Assembly: GCA_000697055.1 (NCBI GenBank)
Contig: JNDT01002314.1
Span: forward strand, 19,205 to 83,204
From: Saksenaea vasiformis B4078
Taxonomy: Eukaryota; Mucoromycota; Mucoromycetes; Mucorales; Saksenaeaceae
Reading direction: 5' to 3'
Length of the DNA: 64,000 bases
Shown here: positions 37,508 through 48,180 of the stretch, piece after piece
Layout: each line of letters starts with the position of its first letter
Position numbering within the stretch: the stretch's first letter is position 1
Program-made: the position numbers and the translations under genes
Notes under the pieces: generated by a model
The model's input: the letters and a program-made list of their open reading frames with translations, nothing else
Told to the model about the DNA's origin: nothing
Databases searched by the model: none

Positions 37508-38015
37508 TCAGAGTTTTGAAGGAGTAAAGAACATGATTTTCTTCTTGAATTGTCTTTTCCGTTTCCGGCCCCGTGTCAGCTCTTCTTCTTTTTCTTGTTC
37601 TCGTTGATGTTGCTCCAATTTTGCCTTCATCGCAGTCAAATAATCCACGACATCCTCATTGTCAAATCTCACATCATCCAGATTGATCTCTATTGTGGTT
37701 GTCGTTCCCGAAGTGTTCGTATCGGAATGAGGCCAGAGCATTTTTTCTGTTTTACAGTTAAGACACCATGAAAGGGCAACCATGACGAACTAACTTACCC
37801 TCTTTCCATTGTCTGCCATTAACTCGTTGATGCAACCCCAGCAACGGACGATGCAAAGAGTAAAAGGCTTGTTCAGCCAACTCTGTAGCAGGAATGCTAA
37901 GCGCCGGGATGAATTTACTACTTGCTGAACTCTGTTGTCGACATGACGTCGAGAACCCGGCTTTACTTGCCAATCGTAACGAATACAAGGATCTTCTAGT
38001 ATGGCTTATAAACAT
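37508..38015 (-). CDS. Small putative mitochondrial protein (possibly Pet20-like)
   Basis: Two exons (38015-37799, 37746-37508) give 151 residues. The N-terminus (MFISHTRRSLYSLRLASKAG) is rich in Arg/Ser/Leu with no acidic residue, as in a mitochondrial presequence, and a plausible cleavage site follows (FSTSCRQQ). The middle carries IPALSIPATELAEQAFYSLH then RPLLGL, which resembles the Pet20/Sue1 family block ending in YRPL-G, a fungal mitochondrial family. This match is from memory and weak. The C-terminus is acidic, then Arg/Lys-rich coiled-coil-like (KLEQHQREQEKEEELTRGRK). No catalytic residues are apparent. An alternative is a mitoribosome-associated protein. Confidence 0.7.
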
Positions 38016-39438
38016 AGTTTGGAGAAAGTAAACGAAAAAGTAAAAAAGAAAAGAAAAAGAAGAACAGAAAGACAGGAATCCCAAAAAAAGAAAAAACGAT
38101 GTCTTTTTTTTTTTGGTTGGCAGCGGGACAAAAGGGTAATCATGCCACTTTTCAACCACACAGCGCTTTTGATTTTCCTACTTTATATCAACATTCATGT
38201 CAAGTAGATTCCTTTGCAGTAACATCTTTCCTTTTTCTGCTTTCATAACAAACTATCTCCTTTCATACAAACTGTCATAGATAAATAGTACTGCATTCCT
38301 ATTATAGAAAGCTGTAGGATCAAACCGCATGAGAACCAAATGATAGACGATCTTAACGGTGTCTGTTTGTTTTTTTTTTTGGTACGTCATGCTCCGGAAT
38401 AATGCAGCATGCTGCAAAAGGATATTTCAGCTACCCACTCTTGCTACTAACCCACGATTGACAAGCATCTTACCCAATGTTCTTCAATAGGATTTAAAAA
38501 AAGGCATGTATCCTCATTCATTTATTGCATCCACGACCACCGTTCGCTGGAAAACACTGACAGGATATAGTTTTGGGTCCAACAAAAGCCCCGGGTCCGT
38601 TTCTCTTGAGGGCCACGGAGCAGGTGGATAGCGGATCTTTGAAGTGATTATTAGTCCCGCTGTGCTCTTCCAGGGATTCGTGGCGGCTGTAAAGTTCCGC
38701 GGCGATTATATCAACAATGCTCGCGAGGATCGTACCAGACATCAAATTTAAAACGTAAGACAACATGATCCAGTCTCGTCCGGATGTTTGTATTGCGCAT
38801 CTTGCTCCCATACAGACTCGTCCATGTCGATAAAAGCGCCAACTTTTGTTGCTCAGTGCTGGATCAGCATAAAATGCATCCCGCAGAACTTCGTCCTTGG
38901 CCACAACTGGTTTCGTTCAGCTTCCATCCTTTGTCTCTGGCTGAGGCAGACTGCATGTTGCAGTTATAAGAAGTGATGAATTCCAGCGTTTATGTTCGCT
39001 TCTCGCGTCAGGCCCCTGCTAGGTTTAGCTAATTAGGCAGGCAAAATTCATGCCCTCGTTTTGGTCCGTCTCTTTCGGTGATAGAGAGTACCATCGACTG
39101 AGAACCAAGAAGCTTTACATCCGTTCATGCGCACAGCGCGTTTTTTTTTTTTCGTCAAGGTTTTCCCTATGAAGGTTTTCAGCCAATCATTTTGGACGCT
39201 GTGACTTGGGAGTGAATCCTGGGTCCAACGGAAAGAAAAAAAAAAAAGCACATGTCGCCTCGCATACTGCTCGTTTCGCAGCATTGGTTTCTCCTCGGAA
39301 CATACCATGCCAAGTGCGTTTCTTTGACAAGTATTCATTCAACCTTCTTTTCAATTGTTTGGTTTACAGCAACGAACACCAAGCTCAGCTATCCGCATCG
39401 TTTTTTTATTAAATAATGGAATTTGTCTTTAAGCAGCC
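38016..39438. other. 1.4-kb non-coding region
   Basis: The segment at about 38518-38960 is more GC-rich than its flanks and has a 128-codon minus-strand frame (GTG start, no ATG in frame before it). It shows no known motif, so it is not called. It may be a decayed gene or element. Poly-A and poly-T tracts occur at 38105, 39140 and 39236. Confidence 0.4.
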
Positions 39439-42400
39439 ATGCAATCACCAACTTCCGTTCCTCCAGACTTAAAAAATCAGAAACGTGGCCGTAGAAGACA
39501 GCCTCGAAACAAAAGAAATAAACACCAGAAACAGCGTTCGGAAAAAGGCTCTACTTCTACAAAGCCCACCCCACAGCGATTGAACCTGACTGATTTGACA
39601 AGGCAAGCCACGCAGACGTTTTCTTTTTTTTTTTCAACACCACATGCTGACAATGCTTGTAGTGAAGCATCTGCCTTGGAAAAACAACTCAATGAACTGC
39701 AAACGCAGCTCAAGATTAACTATGCGAGTATTCCCAGTAAAGAACAAGGAAGACGTGCCAACACCATCGCCATTGAACAGGTTACAGCAACAGAGGATGA
39801 AATAAACTATGTTCGCTCAAGGTAAAAAAGGAAATCAAATCTTGAGGATCCCTTCTGACACAGGACATAAGTCTCAAAACGATGTACCGACAAATCATTA
39901 TCAACGATGTACACTACGCCAGCTCACATCGGATAGAAGATAAATTGTGGAGGCATATCTTTTACGCGCGCATCGAAAACGCCCGTAGCAAACTGCGAAA
40001 GGTAAAAAAAAAAAATTACCTTTTTGTCTTTCCGAACCTCGGACCTCTCACCTGATAACAGTTGAAAAACGAGGACGATTCCCCAACAAGACGACGTCTG
40101 CACAAATTATTACTGCATCACATCGACAATGGATTCAAATTCTATCGCGAATTAAACCACAAACTCAAGAGCGAACACCATGTTGATGGCAAAACAGTTG
40201 GCATTGGTACGTCACATGGGGCGGGGAAGGGGAAGTGTGCATGATCAAAACTCACCGATAGACGACTTGTAAAGATCTGCTCAAACAAAGAGGATCTTCG
40301 GCCGACGAACAAGTAGCCATTATCATACAATCCAATTATATATCCATGGGTGATCTGGCACGCTACCGTGCAGCACAAACAACTCAGAGTGAAAAGTGCA
40401 GTGAATACTGGAATTTAGCAAAAAGTTGCTACTACAAAGCGATCGACGTCTACAGAGCAAGTGGCAAACCTTACTCACAGCTAGCCCTCGTGTCCTTTTC
40501 CAACGGTAGTGCGATTGACGTTGTATGGTACTACTGTATGAGGTAGGCCCCAAAAGGATTCAGGTACATGGGAAGCTGACAACATGGTGCCAGCCTGGCA
40601 ATGAAATACCCATCGTCCGTAGGTAGAGAAAATCTTCGGTCCTTTTATGCGAAACTACGATTTTCAGGCGAAGCCAAGGCGTCTGAAGAGAACCACAAAA
40701 ACCACCGCACAACCACCTATATTTCTCAGTTTGTAGAAGCATTTCTACAAATGCACAAAGAAATCATGTTCGGAAACGAAGAGAGGTAAGTGCCATCCAT
40801 TTATTTTATTTTATTTTTTTTACCGGGTAATGAATGTTTTTGTTTAATAGCACCGATTCCTTCGTGGTTGGACCAAACATGTCTATACCCTCCATGTTAG
40901 ATAAAGCTGTAGCAAGCACTATTCTAGCCGCTTGCGAAGAGCCGGAGGCCTCAACGCAGTTGAAGCAGCAAGCATCCATCGTGCATATTCTCAAAAGTAC
41001 GTTGAACCGTACAGTTAGCATTCTTGTCATTACTGTCTGGGATATTGGTGAACGGGCAAAAGACAGAGGTAAGGTGGTCAAGGAGGAAGAAGAGATTTTT
41101 TTTCTTTTTTTTTTAACCTTTAAATTGCTAGCTCATTTCCAGCAATGGCCACACTTGCAGTTGCTGCAAGCGTATTTGCTCGGCTTTACTTTCAAGCTTT
41201 TGACAAATCTTTACAAAACAATGCAGGATGCATTAAGGAAAGCCAAGGAGAAGTTACCCGACGAAACTTACAGATCGCTGGAGGCTCTGATCGATAATGC
41301 TCTGTTACCCAATCTGTCCATCTGGTGTACTTTCCTTTCTACCAATTTGGCTGTAATAGCGCAGTACTGCGTGGGTGTGGGTGCAGATGCAAGGACAGTA
41401 GGAAGTCCCAGACACCGCGAAAACTGGAGAAAAGAATTGGTCAAGGTAAGTCCATGGACAAGCTGCTCTGTGAATGGGGTAAATTAACATAGCGATTAGA
41501 CGGTTCAATCATTTGTGTCTTTTCTTATTAACCATCCGATGTTTCCTGATCCCGTTGACGTATTACCTATCACCTACCCCGTATCTGAAGATTTGCTGTT
41601 ACTGGGACTTATTCCCTTGACGCAGTTCCATACCACCGTTGATTTCTTCAAAGAGAATGCATACGAAGGCGCGGAGAAAACAGGCGAAGAAGCACGGAAA
41701 CAAGTGCGGTGGGGACGTGTACGTGACTTTGTGAAGAAGATTGCTGACGCATCGGTAAGTAACAAACGGAGCATTTTTTTTCCTGCGCGATTTGCAAGGC
41801 TTTACTCATCTTTGTTTGGTTTAGTCATTTGACTTTGTACAATACAACCAAGCAGAACAAAATTACAGCGTCATCGATGAAAATGCTAAGCGGCAGCAAC
41901 AGAACCGATTTATGAAAGCGCTTGCTACCCAACGTCTTATGGAGCAAGTGTCTTCTCTGGAAAAGAACGTTAACCGGATGACACTTTCCGGAAAGAATGC
42001 GGATGAGAAGGGCGAACCAAAAACAATGACAGTTTATACGGTGCTTGTGGATGTCACCGCTTTCCTTGACGGATTGACTAAAGTCAAGAAATGGGCGACA
42101 CAGACCTTAAATCCCAATAGCCGTACGCAAACCAGTATTTTGGAGGTGGTTGTACCATTAGAAGGTAAGCTCAAGTCCAACATTCTATCCTTATTTATAA
42201 CCCTTACCTGGCGCCACAGTGATCGATTCGCTCGATGTTCACAAGAAGGGTACGTCGCACATGAATATGCAAGCTCGTGAATCCATCCGCTACTTGGATC
42301 AGAAACTTTCGGAGAATCATCATGATGAGAAGCATACGGAGACACACACGACGTCGTACCTTCGTACACAAAAGCTTGGCGAACAGTTGGCCGATTGGGA

Positions 42401-42917
42401 TGAGGCGGAGAAGTACTGGATCGGCGAAGAAACGCGTCCAAGCGTGGTGGATGATCTCATCTCGGATGACGAAGATGAACGCGCTGCAGCGGTGGACGAT
42501 TCCGATGCTGATTCTGAATGCAGTACTGGGTTGTTCCGCAGACGCCGTTTTGATGAGGACGAGAACTCGATCAGCAGCAGTGACGAGGAGATAGAAGACG
42601 AGGAAGAGGAAGAGGAAGAAAGTGACGAGGAATTGCCTGTTTCATGGGATAATGTTCCAAAGGCATACCGGCCAATTATTAGCTGTATGCTGTATTACCA
42701 GCAACAACCGCAACATAAAGATAGACCGAGTGTTGCCGGTAAACCAGATTCTTTGATTTTGGTAACCAACGATGAAAGCCTCGCATGGTGGGCAGAGATG
42801 TTTGGCGATCCAAGTACAGGTCGCCACTTGTATGTCAAGACAGTGGATGAATGGGATCATATCGTAGGGACCATGGAATTTGAGAAAGTATATACACATT
42901 CTTGGAGAAGACGATAA
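39439..42917 (+). CDS. Est1/SMG6-type protein: 14-3-3-like and EST1 domains plus C-terminal PIN domain
   Basis: Ten exons (39439-39821, 39872-40001, 40062-40206, 40275-40542, 40594-40785, 40851-41068, 41132-41445, 41500-41754, 41825-42164, 42220-42917) sum to 980 codons without a break. The N-terminus is basic (RGRRRQPRNKRNK). The TPR/14-3-3-like EST1 region contains GDLARYRAAQ, YYKAIDVYRASGKPYSQLAL and the diagnostic YYCMRSLAMKYPSSVGRENL. The C-terminus is a PIN nuclease fold: VLVDVTAFLDGL (first Asp), VPLEVIDSLDVHKKG, ARESIRYL, and LILVTNDESLAWWAEMFG (last Asp). These proteins act in nonsense-mediated mRNA decay (SMG6 endonuclease) and, in the Est1 branch, at telomerase. An acidic Ser/Asp/Glu loop of about 70 residues interrupts the PIN fold. 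Candidate acidic active-site residues are present, so catalysis is possible. Confidence 0.92.
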
Positions 42918-43274
42918 CAATAATAATAAACCTCTTCTTTTTCTTTCTTGTCCCTTGCCATTCCTCTTAAATGTGTACGTGTATATATACACGCACACAC
43001 TCACACACACACTCACATACACTCACTCACTCACTCACTCTCACGCGTTATCTATATAGCCATTGTGTTCAGGCACACGCAAAAACACACAAACACAGAC
43101 ACGTATCTGCTTATACGCGTGCAACCCTTTTTTAAGCTAACAACTACCCATTGCCTAATAGGAATTCTAGTCGGAACTTTTGTTATGTTTTATTATAGGT
43201 TGCGTTGAAAAAGGGGGGACGTTTCTGTCGGCGGGCGAAATGAAAGCGAGCTCCTCAACAGCGCACCCTGTGAT
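42918..43274. other. Convergent intergenic region with CA/CACT microsatellite
   Basis: This lies between the 3' ends of the Est1-like and eL14 genes. Positions about 42987-43045 are a mixed (CA)n and (CACT)n run, with AATAATAATAAA near the Est1-like 3' end as a possible polyadenylation signal. Confidence 0.7.
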
Positions 43275-43910
43275 TTAAGCAGACTTGACGGCCTTAGCGA
43301 CAGCAGAGGCAGCAGCGAAACGGCGCTATGAGAAGAAGAAGAAAAAGAAAAAGGAGGTTGTGTGAGATGTTTTTGTTCATGCTACTTTCTCCATTGATTT
43401 TTTTTTTACCTGGCTCTTGAACTTTCTCAACTTGAATCGGTCAAAGTCGGTCAAGTTGGCGCGGACCTGGCGTCTGGCGAGCTTCTGGGCCCAGGCAGAC
43501 TTACCCCAGGCGGCAATGGTCTCGTTCTTCTCAAGGTACTTCTTGACGACCTTCTGGCCAGCACCGCGGGGAAGACCCTTCACAACCAAGGGAGTCAAGG
43601 TCATGCGGCGGTAGGGGAAAGCCTGACGAGCGACACCGGTGGTAGGACCATCAATGAGAGCACGGTTGTGATCGATAATTTCGACAATGACGGCCAACTT
43701 GCCGCTATCGGGACCGTAGTTGATGAGAGCCACACGGCCAACCTCGACTTGACGCTTGAAGGAGCCTTGCTAATGAAAAGGAAAAAAAAAAAAAGAAACG
43801 GGGGTGTCAGATCTGCTATTTTTTTCTTTTTTTCGTCCATCCATATCCGTGGTTCATGCATCCATTCGTCTTTCGTTTTCTCTCTTTTTCCTATCGTTAC
43901 GTACCACCAT
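43275..43910 (-). CDS. RPL14: 60S ribosomal protein eL14
   Basis: Three exons (43910-43905, 43769-43410, 43325-43275) give 138 residues, the same length as yeast Rpl14. The first exon encodes only Met-Val, a common arrangement in fungal ribosomal protein genes. Conserved landmarks are [20 protein letters not shown], a KOW-like beta strand set ([18 protein letters not shown]), [17 protein letters not shown], and the C-terminal basic helix [19 protein letters not shown]. It belongs to the large subunit of cytosolic ribosomes. Two TGGGCCC boxes and a CGTTAAAA motif lie 65-160 bases upstream. High expression is inferred. Confidence 0.97.
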
Positions 43911-43997
43911 GGTTTCTACTGTGTGATGGTAAAAGAAAGGGTCAGCTGCCGTAGCCATCACCATTCGTTTTAACGGTGCTTCAAATTTCCTATGCCC

Positions 43998-44068
43998 TTG
44001 GGCCCAACCCGCCGGGTCCCCCCTCCTCTCTCTCGGAACATTGAGCTCGGAAAGTGGCTTGGGCCCTT
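43998..44068. promoter_or_regulatory. Paired TTGGGCCC boxes upstream of eL14 gene
   Basis: TTGGGCCCAA (43998-44007, a perfect palindrome) and TTGGGCCCTT (44059-44068) lie 88-158 bases upstream of the eL14 start codon on the minus strand, about 60 bases apart. Repetition near a ribosomal protein promoter suggests factor binding. No binding protein is known to me for this lineage. Confidence 0.35.
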
Positions 44069-45055
44069 GCGCTTCTTTCTTCTCACTCCCCCGTTGGGCT
44101 CCGGTACTTTTTTTTTGATAATGCCTCCGGCTGAGGCCTTTAAACACCTACAGCATGTCATGGAATCGACCATGCCAACAAGCAGGCAAGCAATGTTATG
44201 CATGAATCCCATAAAGCTTTAAGCGTGTCATTCGGACTACTGTTCATAATAATGGACATCGGGTCATGAGGCAATATGCGTGCAGTGGTTTATCACTTGG
44301 TTATCTTGTCTCCCTTTATTCAAACGTTTCCTCATGGTAGCTACAGTGTCTCTATTTATTTCTTCTTCCCCCTCTAGCTCTTTTCGTTTTCCATCATTAC
44401 AAATCCAGGAGGTGATTTTTTCGCATCAACTGCTCCAAAGTCCGGCAACACACTATTATCCATGGAGTACAGTTAGCCTATTCTGGAAAACACACATTGT
44501 TTTCCTTTTTTTTTTTTTTTACCTGGATACTGGGTCACCATTGTGGTCGTATTCTGGAGTTACTTCGACGGTGGGTTTACCCGCACATCTACATGGATAA
44601 GAATGGTCGTCTGTCGAATCCTCATGGTGGTTTTTTCTTGCGCATTGTGCGACAAGCTTATGCCATTTACCGTAAAAAGACTCTAACAAACGGGCTACAT
44701 TCGATACGAGAGGCGCCTACTTCGCACTGGTACTGCACAAGCTCGTAGAGTTGGCATTCCTGTGTACTTGGTTTCATGAGCTGGTGGAAGGAAGAGAGCG
44801 GTCAAGTCACAGATTCAGCAATCCCAAAGGCCACAGGCGTGAGAACGGAGTTTCTATTTTCCCCATGCTGATCAAGCCAAAAAAAAAAACCCATTGTTCA
44901 GGTGGGTGGTAGGATAGAAAAAAAAAGTACAAGTCCCTCGTCCATAACAGTAGTGGATATGCTTGTGCAATTCTCTGCTACTGCTATACCTAAAAAGAAA
45001 AAAAAGAAGATGTTGGTTCTTTGCGGCTAGATAGCGTTCCATCAAGGATAATAAT

Positions 45056-45218
45056 ACACTAGATACTCGATATAAGGATACTGTTGGTCGACAGAAAATC
45101 TATTCCTTTATCGAGAATATTTTCTTCAAGTGAAGTTTGTAATAGAGTGTTCGCTAAAGTGTATTCTTCCATCGAGATTATTCTTATAGGGAATATCCTT
45201 ATAACGAGTACCTAACTA
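45056..45218. mobile_element. MITE-like inverted-repeat element (pogo/Tigger-style ends)
   Basis: AGATACTCGATATAAGGATA (45061-45080) and the reverse complement of 45194-45213 (AGGTACTCGTTATAAGGATA) match at 18 of 20 positions. They enclose about 113 bases with no ORF. The internal arms also share TCGAGAATATT / CGAGATTATT motifs. CTCG-TATAA-rich ends are typical of Tc1/pogo-type DNA transposons, so this is probably a small non-autonomous copy. Exact ends and the target duplication are unclear. Confidence 0.55.
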
Positions 45219-45520
45219 CAAATCTGGATGTGTAATGAAAAAGAAAGGTCGTACTTTATTTCTCACATGATTGATTACAATAATCTTTATATTCACTCTT
45301 ATTTCAACAGACAATCAGATGAACTGTCATTTCTTCTTTGATTTGGGACGGAGAGTGTGAAGTTAACCATTTGCCCCCAGGGAAAAAATTTGCACTGGAG
45401 ATGGCCAATCAGCGGGCGTTAAGGGGGGACGTTAAAAATGAGAGAACAAACAAAAAATTAATCTTTCTTTTTCTCTTCTTTCCCGGTTTAACCTACCTTA
45501 ACTCTTTGGAAAAACCAACA

Positions 45521-45901
45521 ATGGAGAACTCTGAGGGTAGACTCGTCGATCTTTACATTCCTCGCAAATGGTAAACGTAACCATGAAATACGACATGTTT
45601 GTCATTGACACAAAAGCGCGCGAAATCAGCTCTGCGACCAACCGTTTGATCACCGCCAAGGACCATGCTTCTATTCAGCTTAACATTGGCGATGTCGATG
45701 CCGAAGGCCGCTACACCAACACCTTCTCCACCTATGCTCTTTGCGGTTTCGTTCGCAGAGAAGCCGAGGCTGACGACTCCATCAACCGCTTGGCCACCCA
45801 GGATGGTTGTATGTACCTTTGGATCGCGTGAAACGACATGGAAAAATACTAATGCTTTTTGAAATGTAGACTTGAAGAACGTCTGGTCCTACCAACAATA
45901 A
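45521..45901 (+). CDS. RPS21: 40S ribosomal protein eS21
   Basis: Three exons (45521-45570, 45630-45808, 45870-45901) give 86 residues, matching the family length (yeast 87). The sequence begins [20 protein letters not shown], the fungal/animal eS21 start, with the first splice inside the Cys codon. It continues [26 protein letters not shown] and DDSINRLA, and ends KNVWSYQQ. It is a component of the cytosolic small subunit, near the platform with uS2. The upstream 120 bases contain CGTTAAGG and CGTTAAAAA, sharing CGTTAA with the eL14 upstream region. The short exon 3 is required because the frame in exon 2 runs into a stop. Confidence 0.96.
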
Positions 45902-46209
45902 GCTTCGTTTTCTTTCATCCAATTCTTTTTTTTGGAAGGATAAAACAGGTTTTTTGTGTTAAAATAAATCAAAATCATTCATTTGCCAACATGGTTCCTT
46001 TTTCTTTTTTTTTACAAACAAGAAATCAATTGTTGACAGGCAAGATTGGTTGTTTTCTTGAAAACGGAAGGATGTTCCATAAGAGAAAAGCGCAGTATAT
46101 AGTAGTACTGTAGAGAGAGTGACTTCATTAAAAAAAAAAGTACTGGTTTTCCCAAAAGTGGCTGTCAGCGAACTTTTTTTTTAAAGATAACCATTTCTGG
46201 CTGCTGACG
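45902..46209. other. Short intergenic region eS21-PSO2
   Basis: This is the 3' flank of the eS21 gene and the promoter of the PSO2-like gene, both on the plus strand. It contains poly-T and poly-A runs only. ORF 45859-46113 is a shadow of exon 3 and its flank. Confidence 0.6.
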
Positions 46210-48180
46210 ATGACTCTGAGCTCTTTGGGGAAGAAACGCCCTGGCGATGACGAGCAACAGCAGTCAGCTTTAAAAAAGCCATGCTCATCATCGTCCCCTA
46301 GCAATAACAACGATAACCATGGTTGTAAAGAGAATTCGGCTGGTTCTACGGGTGCTGTCAAGGAGGATCATGTATTTGAGGCCAACCTTGCAAAGGCCAT
46401 TGCGTTGTCTTTAAAACAAGCCGAACCCTTAAAAGTCGATGATGGTGATAAACCAGCCAGTTACGAATGTCCTGTGTGTGAGGTTTCTCTGGAGTGTACG
46501 ATTCGCATGTTTGAAATGCATGTCGATCAATGTTTGTCACCAAGTAACGATAACAACCATGAACAGAATGAAGAAGAGAATCCGGACCGTACACGTAGCC
46601 AGGGTCAGGCACAGACGTGGCATACTATTTTACGGAATGACACGAATAACAAACACCCTAAAAGTCAGTATCCGACTGACAGAAGAGGAACAATGAAAAA
46701 GCAAACTTGTCCGTTTTATAAACGGATCCAAGGTAGAAAAAAAAAAAGAAAAAAGGAGAAAGAAAATGCATGCATGTGGTCTGATGGTTATTATGTTCAG
46801 ACACCCGACTTACAGTCGATGCTTTTTCTTATGGCAAAGTGTCTGATTGTGAGGGCTATTTTCTATCGCATTTTCATGCAGATCACTATAACGGGTTATC
46901 CAAAAACTGGTCTCACGGACCGATTTACTGTTCTAGAATCACAGCAAACCTCGTGCATCAGCAACTAGGTGTTTCACAGACGTTCTTACGTCCATTACCG
47001 ATGAACGAAGAGACGCGGATAAACGGGCATGTGACAGTTGGACTGATCGATGCTAATCACTGTCCTGGATCTGTCCTGTTTCTTTTCCGGATCCAGCGAC
47101 CGGATGGTACTGTCGTGCGTCACCTGCACACAGGAGACTTTCGAGCCAATCCACGGATGTGTTTACATCCACTCTTGCAGGGTCAATCGATTCAGAATTT
47201 GTATTTGGATACCACTTATCTGAGTCCTGCTTATGCTTTTCCCGCGCAAGAAGAATGTGTTGAAGCCGCGTGTAACATTGTCCGAAGTCATATCAAGGTG
47301 GACGGAGGAGGAGGAGCAGGAGCACATGCAAACGACCGTAGCAAGTTAGATTGGTGGTTCCGGTCAAAAGACCCGGAAAAAGAAAATCAGTCATTCTCTG
47401 CCGCCAAAAAGAAGCGGTCGCGTGTACTTGTGGTGGTGGGATCTTATACAATTGGAAAAGAAAAGGTGTTTTACAGTGAGTACCAAAAAAAAATAATCTT
47501 TTTATCTCTGAAAAGGGAGACAGCACAGTAACGATAAATATAAAAATCAAAAAGAAATAGCAAAGCTGCTGGGCAGCAAAATCTATGTCACGGAGAAGAA
47601 GCGTTCTATTTTACGATGCCAAGAGAATGAAGAATTACTATCCATGTTGACCAAGGATCAGAAAGAGGCACAAGTGCATGTTGTTAAATTAAACGATCTC
47701 CGACCCGAAGTAAGAGGACCAAGGGGGAGAGATAGAGGGCAGCGGTTAAATGGGTATTTATTTCTTTTTTAGTACCTATCCTCCTATTTGAAACAGTTAG
47801 AACCCCATTTTACGTCCGTGATTGCATTCCGACCTACAGGATGGACGTTTAAACCGTCTAATGCACAGACATTCAACATGACGCGGAGTAGTCTTGCCGA
47901 TATCATTACGCCACCTTCCGACCGAACATTGATACTCAAACCCAGTTATTCCTCCACCACAGTCAATATCTATGGCGTGCCTTATTCTGAGCATTCCAGT
48001 TTCCGAGAGTTAGCGGCATTTATAGCCAGCCTTTCTATTCAACGTATTATTCCCACGGTGAATATGGGGAGCGAAGCAAGTCGTGAGAAGATGGCCATGT
48101 TTTACAATCAATGGCAAGAAGAGAAAAAGGCAATGGAGAAAATTCAGGTGGTTCCGTTTCCCGTGATAGATCATTGGTAG
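46210..48180 (+). CDS. PSO2: DNA interstrand-crosslink repair nuclease Pso2/Snm1
   Basis: Four exons (46210-46732, 46801-47475, 47555-47709, 47773-48180) give 586 residues. It is a metallo-beta-lactamase/beta-CASP 5' exonuclease that processes interstrand crosslinks in the nucleus. A UBZ4-type zinc finger lies at about 93-115 (YECPVCEVSLECTIRMFEMH). The core opens CPFYKRIQ then VDAFSYG. Metal ligands are visible in LSHFHADHYNG (motif HXHXDH), DANHCPGSVLFLF and HTGDFR. The beta-CASP region includes VVVGSYTIGKE, LILKPSY, and the histidine motif VPYSEHSSFREL, then IIPTVN near the end. A Gly/Ala-rich and Lys-rich loop (DGGGGAGAHA; KKKRSR) precedes the GSYTIGKE strand and is longer than usual. All catalytic residues expected for activity are present. 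Confidence 0.95.

Larger units (their letters stand above)
43911..45520. other. 1.6-kb divergent region between eL14 and eS21, with an unassigned ORF
   Basis: The region holds the eL14 promoter (first 200 bases), an inverted-repeat element at 45056-45218 and the eS21 promoter. ORF 44497-44748 (plus; contains HHCGRILELLRRWVYPHIYM and FFLRIVRQAYAIYRKK) looks somewhat protein-like but has no recognised family and no clear upstream exon. Confidence 0.4.

Noticed and set aside
38518..38904. 128-codon minus-strand ORF as a gene
   Set aside because: No in-frame ATG before the coding-like part (GTG start, with an upstream stop) and no known motif, though GC content differs from flanks.
43950..44250. 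Small ORFs (MPLGPTRRV..., MPPAEAF...) upstream of eL14
   Set aside because: These lie in the eL14 promoter, are short, overlap each other on both strands and show no family match.
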